This document shows positions 1 to 10,982 of a DNA stretch of 64,000 nucleotides, piece after piece. The notes under the pieces were generated by a model that worked only from the letters and a program-made list of their open reading frames with translations, was not told the DNA's origin and did not search any database. This stretch comes from Trichobilharzia regenti (lineage: Eukaryota > Platyhelminthes > Trematoda > Strigeidida > Schistosomatidae), in contig OX235263.1 in the NCBI GenBank assembly GCA_944472135.2, positions 27,829,379-27,893,378 on the forward strand. Direction: 5' to 3'. Both the position numbers and the translations under genes were made by a program. Position 1 is the first letter of the stretch. The number at the start of each line of letters is the position of its first letter.

Positions 1-81
1 TTTCTGAGAAGCTTCGAGGAACAGCGTGAGGCGCAGCGTATCAAGAGCTGGGCATTGACGGCTTACGAGACGTGGCTGACA
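1..81 (+). repeat. 3' end of a BEL/Pao LTR, cut by window edge
   Basis: The first 81 bases match the last 81 bases of the 372-bp LTR seen complete at 47288-47659 and end in the same CTGACA. The sequence that follows (CCAGGTGTG) is not the leader found downstream of the array LTRs, so this is a solo LTR or a 3' LTR whose 5' part lies outside the window. Confidence 0.85.
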
Positions 82-700
82 CCAGGTGTGAGTCGCTGTA
101 GCTTCCTTAGTACTATTTTGGGGTTTATTTGGGGAGTATACACTAGATCTGCCTACTGTGAAATAGCAGTGTCACCATTTTTGTCCCTATCGGTAATACA
201 TACGTTGCTGTTTAGCTGTTTGGCAAAGGCAAAACTGAATGTTTCAGACATCTCGATACTAGTGAGATATTGACCGTTTGGGCCTACTAACGCGCACGAC
301 CCCTGGTTTCTCGGTTTTCTTTACGACATGAATCGGTACAATTTTTTGGGGTTTGCTAGGAGCTTTTTAGCAACGTTTACCTGGAATGACCTCCTGTCCC
401 TCTTGACTCTCGCATTCCACCGGTTTCTGAGTTCGAGTTATGCATCGTGATCGGTCTGACTCTTAGATACACGCCACGTAAACCAAGCCTTCCGCTTTGC
501 TTTCAGAATACGTTCTATGCCTCCCTTCAGCCGTGATGACTTTTTTGGGTTGTGTCGTGACTAAAGGGACGGTAATCTAGATTGCTATATGAACATTTTT
601 TTTTTACCATTTTCCAGTTTTCATCCGCAGATAGGTCATCCCATGCTCAGGGCCAGTCTGCGTTGGACAAGAGCCTCCGCATTTCAGCAGGGTCAGCCTT
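82..700. other. No gene recognised
   Basis: Only short unrelated reading frames are present. I see no domain, RNA gene or repeat that I can name. Confidence 0.5.
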
Positions 701-1850
701 GCCGGCCTATAACTCCTCACACTATATTTTGATTTTGATTTAAAACTAAGGATAATATATGTCCGTTTCCATTTGGAAGGACATACATCTTCCTAAGTGA
801 CGTTGAAAATACTTCAAGCGAAATTAGGTGGAGATCGTGTCCCCTATTTTTAGCAAAGATGTAGGAAATGATTAAGGTTCTTGACTGCAGAAGAATTTCA
901 ATGAACCGACTGCACTTTTTATACCATCAACTGTCAAGCATATTTTCGACAGTATTTCGCCTGTTACAGAGTCAAAGTCGATGCATGCAGAAACACTGTG
1001 TGTGTTTTAGTCAGAAGAGTGCTTTATGAAAAGTTCAGCTATGACTACATCGTCCTTAACAGCATCATCAGCATGAAGAATGTAAGGAATAATATGTTCC
1101 TCTTGTTGCAGTCATTTTTGAAAGTTTGCAAAAAGAACTAATTTTGCAGCTACTTTTAGGAGCAACAAGTTCTTTGTTAGTTTTATTGGCATTGTCTGAT
1201 CTGATTCTATCACGCACTTTCGCATAATAACGGGCGAGGCGATGCCTGTAGATTTATCACAAGTAATAAGGGGCTTTCACGGTTTGTTCCCTGCAGAATC
1301 TTGTATATATAGTTGAGTTACGCATTTATGTTTAGATTTATACCAAAGAATAGGTTCGATGAAGCAAACTGTTATGTTGGGGTAGAGACTGATAAGAACA
1401 GTATCAATGCATGCCGACAAGGAAAAAGTATCCCGGTTTTGGCGACGAATGAAGGAAAGAGTTGTTTCCCACTTAGCCTTTGAAAACTCTTAGTTTTATT
1501 GTCCATTGACGGCCTTTAGCTGACAAACTTACTGCTAGGATAAATTTAGAAATGACCGTGTTTTGGTCGCCATCGGGGGATAAATTCCAGCTCGAGTGCT
1601 GTCAGTAAAATTGTTGAGTTTCAGAATAAGGCCCAGGATGTTGGATTTACGTGTAGGGTAATTAACGTTTTATGTCCATCCATCGTATTTATAAAACGAT
1701 CAAAGTATGTAGGAGCACTTAGGCTATTCCATTGGATATCAGAAATTTTAAAGCCGCAAGCTGTAATTTTATAGTCAAAATTTAGTGAAGAGACGTTGTC
1801 AATGAACGCGAATATTCAACGTTTGCTTTTGGGAACTGGTGGGAACTTCG
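700..1850 (-). pseudogene. Decayed CR1-like ORF2 relic
   Basis: On the minus strand, broken frames resemble the ORF2 of the better preserved CR1-like copies in this window. About 1630-1815 reads like the endonuclease block around the GDFNMPEV segment followed by the 'RF' stretch seen at 61030-61248. About 760-1000 resembles the start of the reverse transcriptase (isolated leucine/lysine positions before the GPDG motif). Many stops and frameshifts; the key motifs are already altered, so this is an old copy. The match is by eye and weak outside the endonuclease block. Confidence 0.45.
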
Positions 1851-2806
1851 GGGCGACTCGAAGGTGCGAATGGTTCCATCCTGTATAAGTTCAACGAGAC
1901 GACCAAAAACGAATAAATGTACTACATAATTTTAAAATATTTTTTATAGACTTGTGCCGTTCTCTACTTCAATTGCCAAACAATATAACTTCCTTCCTAC
2001 AATACTGGTGTTCTGAAGTTAAAGTACACAGTATTTGTTGATGTGGAGCATCTTCGTAACGATAAGAGCTTGGGTATATATTGCTTGACATACGTGTTCA
2101 AAAATTTCACGTAGATGGTTCGTTGTGTTCGTTTCAGAATTGGACGGGCGGAATATACATCTCAATAAAAGTCTTTCATTTCAGTTAGTGTTCAGTGTTG
2201 GCGTACTCTATCTGTCAGTGAGCAACCGGATCATCAAATTCTATACCGTGGAATTTGTTACTAAGAAAAGTAAGACATCCACCACGTCCTTCTTCTTTAA
2301 CAGGTCTAAAGTGTGTGAATCCGCGAGGTCTTAACAATCTGTCATTGAAGTTGGATGGCAACCAGGTCTAGGTAACTAAAAAGACAGAAGCCATACAAAG
2401 TGAAAGTAAGGAGTGAAAGTACGGCATTTTACTACGGACAGAACGAGAGTTAATAAGGAAAAGAGTAAATGGCCATTGATCAGTGGTAAGAACTGAGGAA
2501 AACGAAGGAGATGATGGTGTGATTCAGCTAAGGTTAAATGAAAATTCTTACAATACTGGTGTACATATTAGTAATACATAGTATTTATCGGTGTCGAGCG
2601 CATTCGTCACAATAGGATCTTAGGGATAAGTTCCTTGACAGTTTTTATTTGTTTTCTGGAGTGCCTTCTGCGGCAGTTTCTATTCATCTGTTTGTTTTCT
2701 GGAGCGCCTTTCGGAACTCATCCGGGTTTACTTACTAGATCTGCAGCCAGCTTCTGTTTGAACATGGATTATCAAGGCGATTTGGATCTTTTGATGACGT
2801 TGTATA
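1850..2806. other. No gene recognised, possible old BEL leader
   Basis: No convincing coding signal. The last 200 bases run directly into a BEL gag fragment, so they may be the decayed leader of that copy, but I see no LTR. Confidence 0.4.
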
Positions 2807-3045
2807 ATGCCTGAGTCAAGGGAGGGACGTGTCACCATGGAAGCAGACAAAAAAGTAGGTAACGATGAGATGCATGTCAATTGTAATGATATGAACGAGG
2901 CTCAGCATGATGAGTCTTATGTTCACGAGTCGCTGTTTAAGGATAGTAGTGCTTTAAGGCGCCCCGATTTTGAGCCTCGGTACTTTGATGGAAACCCAGC
3001 CGACTACCCACAGTTTGTCAATGAGTTTGAGGTCATGTTGAGTGG
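2807..3045 (+). pseudogene. BEL/Pao gag N-terminal fragment
   Basis: An 80-residue frame shares the gag signature of the array units at 17360-18136: a variable N-terminus with a VSH/VGN-like segment, then PxFEPxxFDGNPADY and QFVNEFEVML. This is the DUF1759-like gag region of BEL elements. The frame is interrupted at 3046 by an LTR of a related copy, so the rest of gag is missing here. Confidence 0.75.
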
Positions 3046-3387
3046 TGTCAATGAGGATGAAGATTGAACGATCAATTCATGGTTGTTTTCTCAAACCCAA
3101 CTCCTCCATATTTTCGCGGGAGTCATCAATACTGCAGTCATCGTTTCATCGTTTGCTGTTCGTTGGAAGAGAGAAACCCTGTCAGAAGTATTATTGTGAT
3201 TTATTCTTAAGACATTTATTCTTGGACTTTGTGTACAATAACCTAATGTTTGGCTCTGTGTTGGTGCAAGAATAAACGGTTTTTGACTCACCAATTTGTG
3301 TTCTGGTTTTTGTACGTTGGCTATTACGCACAGCTCCTGAACGTCTTCCAAGGGCAGCGTGTGGTCCAGTGTAGTTAGACCTGGACA
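3046..3387 (+). repeat. Diverged BEL/Pao LTR
   Basis: Begins TGTCAATGAGGATGAAGATTG, which matches the TGTCAATGTAGTTGAAGATTG start of the array LTRs, and keeps the central 'GTGATTTATT' and 'TGTGTTCTGGTTTTTG' blocks. It ends near CTGGACA at 3387. It is clearly more diverged than the other LTRs in the window and is followed directly by a leader and gag, so it acts as a 5' LTR. Confidence 0.7.
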
Positions 3388-4244
3388 TTGGCAGTTTTTG
3401 ATAATTCTGGTGGAATTATTCGTCTTATATGTTGTCAATTCGTCTTTTCTCGCGTCTGCCCGTCTTCTTTGGACAAGTGTTATTTGAAACTTTTCTGGAT
3501 CCTTCGGTCAAGAAAAAGATCAAGCGTTTTTGAAGCAGACAGGAAAGTAGGTAATGGTGAGTTGCCTGTTATATTTAATGATGTGTCTGATGCTATGCAT
3601 GATAAGATTGATGTCTGTGTTTCGCCATCTGAGGATAATAGAAATTTTAAAATTTCTAAATTTCAGCCTCGGTGTTTCGACGGAAACTCAGCTGACTATA
3701 CACAGTTTGTAAAGGAGTTTGAAGTCATGTTGAGGGGGTTTGCAATAAATGACGAAACGAAGTTAATGTATTTGTTGAGGTACTGTACTGGAGTTGCTGC
3801 AAGAGCTATACAGTGCTGCAGGCTTATGTCTCTGACCAAAGGATATACAGAGCCCGTGAGGATATTACATCAAAGGTTTGGAAAGTCATTTATGATGTCC
3901 CCTAGTATTTTTGCGACCGTGAAAGGTAATGGATTACAGTTAAACGATAATTCAGAGGAACTCACAGAGTTCTTGGACAGTTTAATTGTATATAAAAATA
4001 ATCTCGTGTCTATTAATTGTGTAGACGAATTGAATTCAATTCCGTGCTTGAGAAATTCGCCAAGAGGTTACCAGTTCTTCTGCAAAGAAAGTTCATGAAG
4101 ATCAGCTCCCGTCTAGTGGATGAATGTATTGAGCCAAAGATCGGTGATATTCCCAAACTGGTAAAAGAAAGTGTCAACCAAGCTATAAGCAAGTTTGCCG
4201 GTATATTGCATACCACCTCTGGAATAGAGAAGACAGAGAGCTAA
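3388..4244 (+). pseudogene. BEL/Pao gag, frameshifted
   Basis: After a leader homologous to that of the array units, an open frame (to 4098) carries the gag region: FQPRCFDGNSADY, FVKEFEVML, LMYLLRYCTG and an RQRFG-like block. Near 4017 homology passes to another frame (4017-4244), which contains the RLPVLLQRKFMKISSR segment found at the C-terminal side of the 258-residue gag of the array. At least one frameshift therefore splits the gene, and nothing of pol follows. Older subfamily of the same BEL lineage. Confidence 0.75.
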
Positions 4245-4456
4245 ACGCAGTCATTTATGGCGAAGGGTGTAGAGGACTGTTAGGAGAGCTCATTAGCATT
4301 ACAAATATGCAAATAAAAATCCAAGTCAATGAGATGATAGGGTAACAATATATTATCAAAAATGCAGTAATGCGTTATGTTAATAAAAAGGTTACTTGGA
4401 TATAATGTTAAAGTCCACTGCTACAAATTATTGATATAATGCACGGGAGCGTTCAC

Positions 4457-4922
4457 TGTTGGAATGGTGTCTACTGGTAGATGCTGTGGACCGGTTGTAG
4501 AGTTGTCTTCGGACAAGGATCATAGACTCCTGCGATAAATCTAAAGTACACAACACGGTATACGTGTAGCAAGTAAGCAGTAGTGGCCAGAGAGAAGGCG
4601 AAGCTCCCAACAGAAAACAACAGAAGACAGGGGCTGGCAACAGGTCGTTTTATTACGGAAATCAATGCGTATTTATATGTATTTCACATACATTATTATA
4701 GCTCATGCAAGTAGACAAACGCAGTTTTCTGATAGCTTGTTTCGGTTAACCATCGAAAAGTAGAGCCATCTATCTGCGAATCACATTTGCCCACATTAAG
4801 TTTGCTGTGATTGGTTGAATCAGCCTTGTTCAAATTTTCTCACGGCCAATATTAGTGACCTAGACATTGACGTAGATTGATGTCTATCAATTGGCTAGCA
4901 GTCTGCTCTCACCACACCAACA
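4457..4922 (-). repeat. Probable solo LTR of an unidentified LTR element
   Basis: The 466-bp segment is bounded by TGTTGG and CCAACA inverted termini. Read on the minus strand it starts TGTTGGTGTGG, has a TATAAATA-like box and an AATAAA polyadenylation signal about 60% along, and ends CCATTCCAACA. This layout is that of an LTR. I see no target duplication (TTCAC left, GTATA right), so the boundaries are less certain than for the BEL LTRs. Confidence 0.45.
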
Positions 4923-5331
4923 GTATAGTGTATTTTAAATTGTACACGGAAGACATATATATTTTAACATGAATCGTTTTAAACAAAAATCATGTACAAT
5001 GTCTCTAATTTCTACAACTAACAAAAGGTGTACAATCATATTTTTACGCACTCCAAACGGCTCCTCCCGCAGAGGTCCGGATTGACTACGGGAAACTGTT
5101 ACTGTTCGTGAAGCAAATAATAATGGTAATAACAATTTCGGGATAAAAATGAGGGTACATAATAACATGCATATACGCGAAAAGGTATTTGAATCATGTC
5201 AAGTCTGAAAGCATATACAATTAGTTCAACATCAAAAATTGAAATAGGTCATGTCAATTAAATGAGGTCGGTTTCCCATTTGCACAAACCCTGAACGAAG
5301 TTTTTTAATGTATAAAGAAAAATATGTATAT
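4923..5331. other. No gene recognised
   Basis: A+T-rich sequence without a recognisable frame or repeat. The last five bases (TATAT) are the left target duplication of the following solo LTR. Confidence 0.5.
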
Positions 5332-5663
5332 TGTCAATGTAGTTGAAGATTGAACGATCAATTCATGGTTGTTTGCTCAAAACCAACTTCCCCAATTTTT
5401 GAGGAGGCATCAATACACCAGTCATCGTCTCATCGGTCGCTGTTCAGATAAAAGTCAGACGGAAACTCTCAGAAACCTTAGTTAAAACTTAATTTTAAAG
5501 TTGCCTATACGTTGGTTTTACAATAAAGAATTCTCGGTTAGTCAATCTGTGTTCTGGTTTTTGTGTCCGTTAGTACTAAGCGTTTCTGGGAAGCTTCGAG
5601 GAACAGCGTGAGTCCCAGCGTAGCAAGAGCTTGGCATTGACGGTTTACGAGACGTGGCTGACA
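5332..5663 (+). repeat. BEL/Pao solo LTR with TATAT target duplication
   Basis: Starts TGTCAATGTAG and ends GTGGCTGACA like the array LTRs. It is 332 bp long, because about 40 bp are missing in the middle (around the GTGATTTATTATTG block). Flanked by TATAT at 5327-5331 and again at 5664-5668, the 5-bp duplication expected of BEL/Pao integration. No internal sequence remains, so LTR-LTR recombination removed it. Confidence 0.88.
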
Positions 5664-5668
5664 TATAT

Positions 5669-6109
5669 CTACAGTAATTAAAGAGGGGAAAGTAAAAAGA
5701 AAAAATAGATAAAAATCGATAGCTTATATAAAAGAGAATACCTGTTTTGTAGGTGAGGTACATATAAATAAACGAATAAATAAATAATAATGACACTAAC
5801 CTATTATGGGAACAGTGACATCAAAGTATGCGAAGAAATACTTATATTCATGATAATAAAGGGAAATTACAATGCAAAGAACAGATATTACACATTACAA
5901 TCATCTATTACAATTATCTACCTTTCGAACACTAAATCTGAGGATATAATCTTATTAACAGATACTACCGATAACTAACTGTTTGGATCTGTGAAATTTT
6001 TAAACATAAACACATACCTATAATTGTATGTTTTGTTGGATTTACATGTTCAAGTTGTTCCAAGACAGTGAGTCTATGGTTGAAATATCATTTTAGTTAA
6101 CTGTGCTGA
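5669..6109. other. No gene recognised
   Basis: A+T-rich, short frames only. Nothing identifiable. Confidence 0.5.
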
Positions 6110-6303
6110 ACTATATTGCATGTTGTTGTATTGTATCGTTGTTGTCGCTTTTTGCCCTTTTTGCTGTGAACTGTTTTACTTTTGCTGGTGTTGTTCTGAT
6201 TGCTTTGTCCGTTATTTTCCGATTTTGAGGGGAGCAACCCAAAAGGTCGCTTCTCTGTAAAATTTATATTAATGGGGCTAGCAACCCCACCCTGTAAACA
6301 AAA

Positions 6304-7128
6304 TTGCTGCAGAAACTTCAGCATAATGAACCTCTTTGCACCAAAAGAAAAGGTCTGTGTGGAACATGGAACGTCCGCACTATGTACGAGACAGGAAAAG
6401 CTGCCCAGATCGCAAACGAGATGAAAAGATACGGAATCCAAGTTCTGGGAATATGTGAAAGCAGATGGAATGGGAGTGGACTCACCAAATTGTCGACAGG
6501 TGAGTCAGTGATCTACTCCTGTCACCCAGAAGATAACCACACGCACACCGAGGGCGTGGCTATCATGACGTCACCAACGGCAACGAAGGCCCTGATGCGA
6601 TGGGAGGCGATCTCGTCCAGGATAATGACCGCCAGATTCAACTCCAAAGGAATGAAAGTGTCAATTATACAATGTTATGCACCCACAAACAACGCAGACG
6701 TCGAAAAGAAAGAAGAATTCTACGGACAACTACAGGTAACAATGGACAATACTCCAGCTGGCGACATGAAAATACTAATGGGAGACATGAACGCCAAACT
6801 GGGACCAGACATTACAGGAAGAGAACTCATCATGGGTAGAGAAGCTCTCGGAGAAATGAATGAAAACGGAGAACTCTTCGCCGACTTCTGCGCCTTCAAC
6901 GAACTAGTGATTGGTGGCAGTGTATACAAGCACAAGGATATCCACAAGGCTACATGGGTGTCACCAGACGGGCAAACCAAAAACCAAATTGACTTCATCT
7001 CAATCTCAAGGAAGTGGAGGCGCAGCCTACTGGACACTAAAGTAACAAGAGGAGCAGATGTTGACTCAGACCGCTATCTCGTACAAGGGACAATCCAAAT
7101 CAAATTAAAAGATTTCAGAGAAACATGA
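6304..7128 (+). pseudogene. RTE apurinic endonuclease domain
   Basis: Encodes the APE-type endonuclease that nicks target DNA for target-primed reverse transcription. Visible motifs in order: GTWNVRT (near residue 20), ICESRWNG, CYAPTNNAD, MGDMNAKLG, and DSDRYLV near the end. In active RTE endonucleases the last motif is SDH; here the histidine is arginine (CGC), so the nuclease is probably dead. The frame ends at an in-frame TGA (7126-7128). The same frame continues with RTE-like sequence, so this is a nonsense mutation and not the natural end. Confidence 0.85.
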
Positions 7129-7683
7129 GGTGTAGATAGACCACAAGACAAGTTCAACACTCAAAAACTGAAGGACCAAGATACCAAGGACATTTTCAAC
7201 GCAAGAATAAAGGACAAAGCCGAGACACAAATCAACACTAGCGAAGCGGTCTGGGTCGAAAAGCACTGGGACAACTTGAAAACGGTGTGGAGTCAAACCT
7301 GCATGGAAGTTCTAGGTGGAAAGAAGAAACAGGACAAACAGTGGCTCACTACGGACACTTGTAAACTAATAAAAGAGGGAAGGATAGTGAAACAAAAGAT
7401 TATCCAGTGCACCGACGAGCAACAACAACAGGATATGAATGCAAGTTACACTACACTGAGAAAAAGAGTGAAGGAGAGTGCCAGGGAAGACAAAAGGAAA
7501 TATTATGAAACCATGCCAAGTCAAGCAGAACAAGCTGCAGGCAAAGGAGACCTCGCCACACTCTACCAAACAACTAGGCACCTATCGGGCAAACGTCCGA
7601 CACAGATTAAGCCAGTAAAGGATGACATTAGAAAGTCAATCACCAAAGAAAACACTGGGCTGAACACTTCAAAAGACTTCTAA
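7129..7683 (+). pseudogene. RTE ORF, spacer between endonuclease and RT
   Basis: Continues the endonuclease frame after the TGA. It is rich in K, Q and E and matches the linker of RTE proteins (KKKQDKQWLTTDTCKLI and RVKESAREDKRKYY). A frameshift near 7650 moves the coding frame, since EHFKRLLNRPPPTT is readable in another frame from about 7658, and the TAA at 7681-7683 results from it. Confidence 0.75.
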
Positions 7684-8459
7684 ATCGACCGCCACCTACA
7701 ACGCGCCTAAGAATACCAACAGTGGAAGCAGAACCACCAGTGAACATCGACCCCCCGACGAAATCAGAAGTCCTGAATGCAATCAAGATGCTAAAAGCCG
7801 GAAAAGCAGCGGGACCAGATGGAATCTCAGCAGAAGTATTGAAAACGGACCGAGAGACAACAGCGGACTTGGTGACGCCATCACTGGAGAAGGTGTGGAA
7901 GGAGGGTAAAGTCCCCGAGGATTGGAAGAAAGGATATTTATTCAAGCTACCAAAGAAAAAAGACTTAAGCCAATGCAAGAACTGACGCTGAATTATGCTC
8001 CCGTCCATCCCAAGCAAAATACTAGGCCGCATCATCCTGAACAGAATCAAACAAGGCCTAGATGAAAAACTTCGACTGGAACAGGCCGGATTCAGGAGAA
8101 ACGAATCGTGTATTGATCAAATCGCCACATTACGGATCATCATTGAACAAAGCTTGGAATGGCAGTTACCTCTCTATCTCAACTTCATTGACTTTGGAAA
8201 GCCTTTCGACAGCGTCGATCGAGAGGTGATTTGGCAACTACTTCGCTACTACGGGGTGCCACCGACAATTATACATCTCATCCAACAGTTGTACGACAAT
8301 GCTGCATGCCAAGTAATCCACAACGGGAAGCTTACGGAATCCTTCGAAGTGAGGACGGGAGTGAGGCAAGGCTGTCTTCTATCGTCAATGATTTTCCTGA
8401 TTTCAGTAGGTTGGATAATGCGACAGAAAACGGGCAATGAGGAAACAGGCATAAAATAG
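7684..8459 (+). pseudogene. RTE reverse transcriptase, N-terminal half
   Basis: Contains the fingers/palm start of an RTE RT: LKAGKAAGPDGISAEVLK, EDWKKGYLFKLPKKKD, IILNRIK, EQAGFRRNESCIDQI, the motif A region LNFIDFGKPFDSVDR, and VRTGVRQGCLLS (motif B). Two TGA codons at 7983-7991 sit where tryptophan and glycine are expected. The catalytic YADD motif and the thumb are missing because the element is truncated at about 8460. Confidence 0.85.
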
Positions 8460-8470
8460 ACTCACACACA

Positions 8471-8557
8471 CCCAATTTTCGCGGAGGCATCAATAGACCA
8501 GTCATCGTCTCATCGATCGCTGTTCAGAAAGCACGTAAAAACACCGTCAGAAGTAAT
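8471..8557 (+). repeat. BEL LTR fragment, left part
   Basis: Matches LTR positions about 60-145 (CCAATTTTCGCGGAGGCATC through GTCAGAAGTAAT). The first 60 bases are missing at the junction with the RTE element. It continues at 9481 after an inserted repeat. Confidence 0.85.
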
Positions 8558-9480
8558 TTGAAGACTCGAGATATTTCTGATTTTTATGAGGGCTTAGATC
8601 TTTATCTTGAAAAAGATAATAATGAACGCCTTGACAGATCATGCTTCTACCTTTAAATATATACCATTCGCTCAGCCTATTGTTGAGATGCGACCGCGTG
8701 GGATCTGCACAGATTTATGGGGCATCTTATAAATTAACATGCTATCCATTGTCAGATCTTTAAATACTACTTCAGTGTCTTGTCTCACTTATTTTCGAAT
8801 AACGCCTTTACTTGATCCTCATTATATTCCATTAAACCTAACATTTTATAGCCCTTTATGAATTTGATTCGACTTATTCTATTCCTATTCTCTGGAGGGT
8901 ACGGTTGTGCACCAAATAAAAAAAGACATGAAATAAAGAAAACTGGCTTGAAAATAATTGTACTAAAGCCAAAAGTGGACATCATGATAGTACAAAATAT
9001 ATTGGTTTTATTATACATTGCAAATGAACGTTGTCGGCCTAAGGATTAATTACTTCCCCATTCTGTTTTCTATATAAATGTGTTTATTAATGATATATTT
9101 CACTCACTTGATCTATTACACTTTATTGTTTCACCATAGCACTTTAACTTTTCTAAAACAGCTTCCAATCCCTTGTAAACGTTGTACTTACCTCGATAAT
9201 GGTTGGTTATCGTATGCCTACAACCACGGGATGAAAACGAAACGAAGTCGGTTTTCCCGCTCAACCTGGAGGACAACTGTACAGTTCAATAACTATACGG
9301 CCTAGTTCAGACAATGAGTGTAATTATATATATGTATCAAATATTTAACTGTTGAAACATTATTAACTTGTAGACAATTTAAGATTTGACATTATAACAT
9401 ACTTGATCTTGCCTGTAAAAATGGCATGCTTTTTCATGTAAATTTATGTTTATATGAAAATAAATTATTATTATTATAAT
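8558..9480 (+). repeat. Interspersed repeat R1, copy A, with (TTA)n-like tail
   Basis: A 923-bp unit inserted in a BEL LTR. It starts near ACTCGAGATATTTCTG, contains a GATCGTGCCTGTAAA-like block, and ends GAAAATAAATTATTATTATTAT. The variable ATT-rich 3' tail and 5' length variation between copies (33437, 50363, 55764) suggest a non-LTR element end or SINE-like derivative mobilised by target-primed reverse transcription. Short frames of 72-77 codons recur among copies on both strands but show no known domain. The family is unclassified by me. Confidence 0.7.
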
Positions 9481-9691
9481 ATCGTGATTTATTATTGTAA
9501 TATTTTCTCATAGATCTGAGTTGTAAAGTTGGCTATATGTTGGTTTCAGAATAAAGTATTCACGACTTGCCAATCGGTGATTTGGTTTTTGCGTCCGTTA
9601 GTACTAAGCGTTTCTGAAAGGCTTTGAAGGACGGCGAGAGGCCCGGGGCAGCAAGAGCTGGGCATTAACGGTTTTTGAGACGTGGTTGACA
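9481..9691 (+). repeat. BEL LTR fragment, right part
   Basis: Resumes the LTR exactly where 8557 left it (ATCGTGATTTATTATTG) and ends GTGGTTGACA. Together with 8471-8557 it forms one LTR split by repeat R1. Confidence 0.85.
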
Positions 9692-9694
9692 GTA

Positions 9695-10090
9695 GATATT
9701 CACTCCCCTTATTTATATATATCATTCTGTACCATCAAAAAGCTTTTCTGTTTTCTGTGCGATCTATCCATGAGACCATTAGCTGCCGGATGATAGGCTG
9801 TTGTGGAGATTTGTTTCACTCCCAGGAGTTTCGTTTGTTCGCGAAACAGTGTCGATTGGAATTGAGGACCTCAGTCGTGTTTAATAGTATTTGGTACACC
9901 GTAGTTTGACACACAACGGTCGACGAAAACCGAAGCAACATTTTCTGCAAATATATCAATTGGGGGACCTGCAACAGCCCAATGAAGAAATCTACGATGG
10001 CTGTCAGGATATATGTACATCCTCTTGACGTTGGCAATGGTCCTACAATAACTATATGGACATGCTGAAATCTCTTTTTCGGAAAATCAA
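9695..10090 (-). pseudogene. Ty3/gypsy integrase core fragment
   Basis: On the minus strand, two frames together show a gypsy-type integrase core: PTSRGCTYILTAI (start of the RNase H-like fold with the first aspartate region), SNYGVPNTI, then a stop in the DxGxQF motif, TLFREQTKLLGV and TTAYHPAANGL. The open frame 9816-10037 covers only the first part, then slips. This is a relic, with no LTR or other pol domain attached. Confidence 0.7.
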
Positions 10091-10740
10091 ACGTCCTCGG
10101 AGTTATTTACAATAATAATATATCCTCAATTTTACATGAGGTACGCCAGTTTACAGGCATCAACAATATGATAAATTAAACATACGATTAGCAAACACAC
10201 TTAATAAGAATATTTTAATAAAATACATATGTTTTTCCAACCTGTGTAGGACACAGCAAATGCTAAGCTTAAGGTAATTCCCCAATATAACTTAGGTGTG
10301 TACAAAACCGAAACTTATTCTTAATTTATATCCAAATCGGGCATTAATTAAAATAAGTTATACACTTGTACAGTTTTGTAAGCATTTATATCGTAACATC
10401 ACGAGCGAATTGTACTCAATGAAGAATAATATTATTGACAGTATATATTTACTTATACATGGGTAATTCCAAGAAAACAAAGCTATTTTGACAGATACGA
10501 TCAGTTATGTTATGAGTTGCAATCGTGACGTTTTATTACGAATTGATACTTTTCCATTGGTATAAGAGCATATTCCACAAATGTAATCCAGGTTGTATCG
10601 TGAGGAAAGTTAATTCGTTATTAACTAGGCAACTGAAAGATACTGGACCAATAATGTTTGCAGATCATTTGTCATTGTAAATGGTCAAATATCCACATTA
10701 TTCATTCTCATTCAAAAAGTTAAATGTAAGCTAAAATGGT
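10091..10740. other. No gene; short unclassified repeat motif
   Basis: Contains a block at about 10125-10200 (GTACGCCAGTTTACAGGCATC, then an AT-rich stretch) that recurs at 44166-44225 and in weaker form at 44540-44585. Otherwise no gene is recognised. Confidence 0.4.
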
Positions 10741-10982
10741 GAGAGAAAAAAGGAGACAAACGACAGCAAAGCAAAAGAAAGCAAGAGGATTCCTTAAGGA
10801 GTGATTAATTAATGTAAACTTATATATTCTGTCTAGTAACTATGGTTATTTTTGTGCACTAACTAACTAGTCCCGTTATGCTAACTTTTATATTATGTGT
10901 GAACTAATGTTACTGTCCTGTGTAGAAATGTTTATCATCTAGTTCCAATAATATTAAAATTTATAATTGTATTTTGTTGTAA

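Larger units (their letters stand above)
6110..8459 (+). mobile_element. RTE-type non-LTR retrotransposon, defective, 3' truncated
   Basis: A 5' leader (about 6110-6303) precedes a single long ORF broken by point changes, covering an APE endonuclease and the first part of a reverse transcriptase. The layout matches the RTE clade, which in schistosomes is represented by SR2-like elements. The element stops at about 8460 before the RT YADD box, where a fragment of a BEL LTR begins. The 3' end, including the tail, is absent. Confidence 0.85.

Noticed and set aside
9078..9305. 75-codon frame repeated at 34318, 50909 and 55952 as a conserved small protein
   Set aside because: It lies within repeat R1; similarity reflects copy origin, and frames on the other strand are kept equally well.
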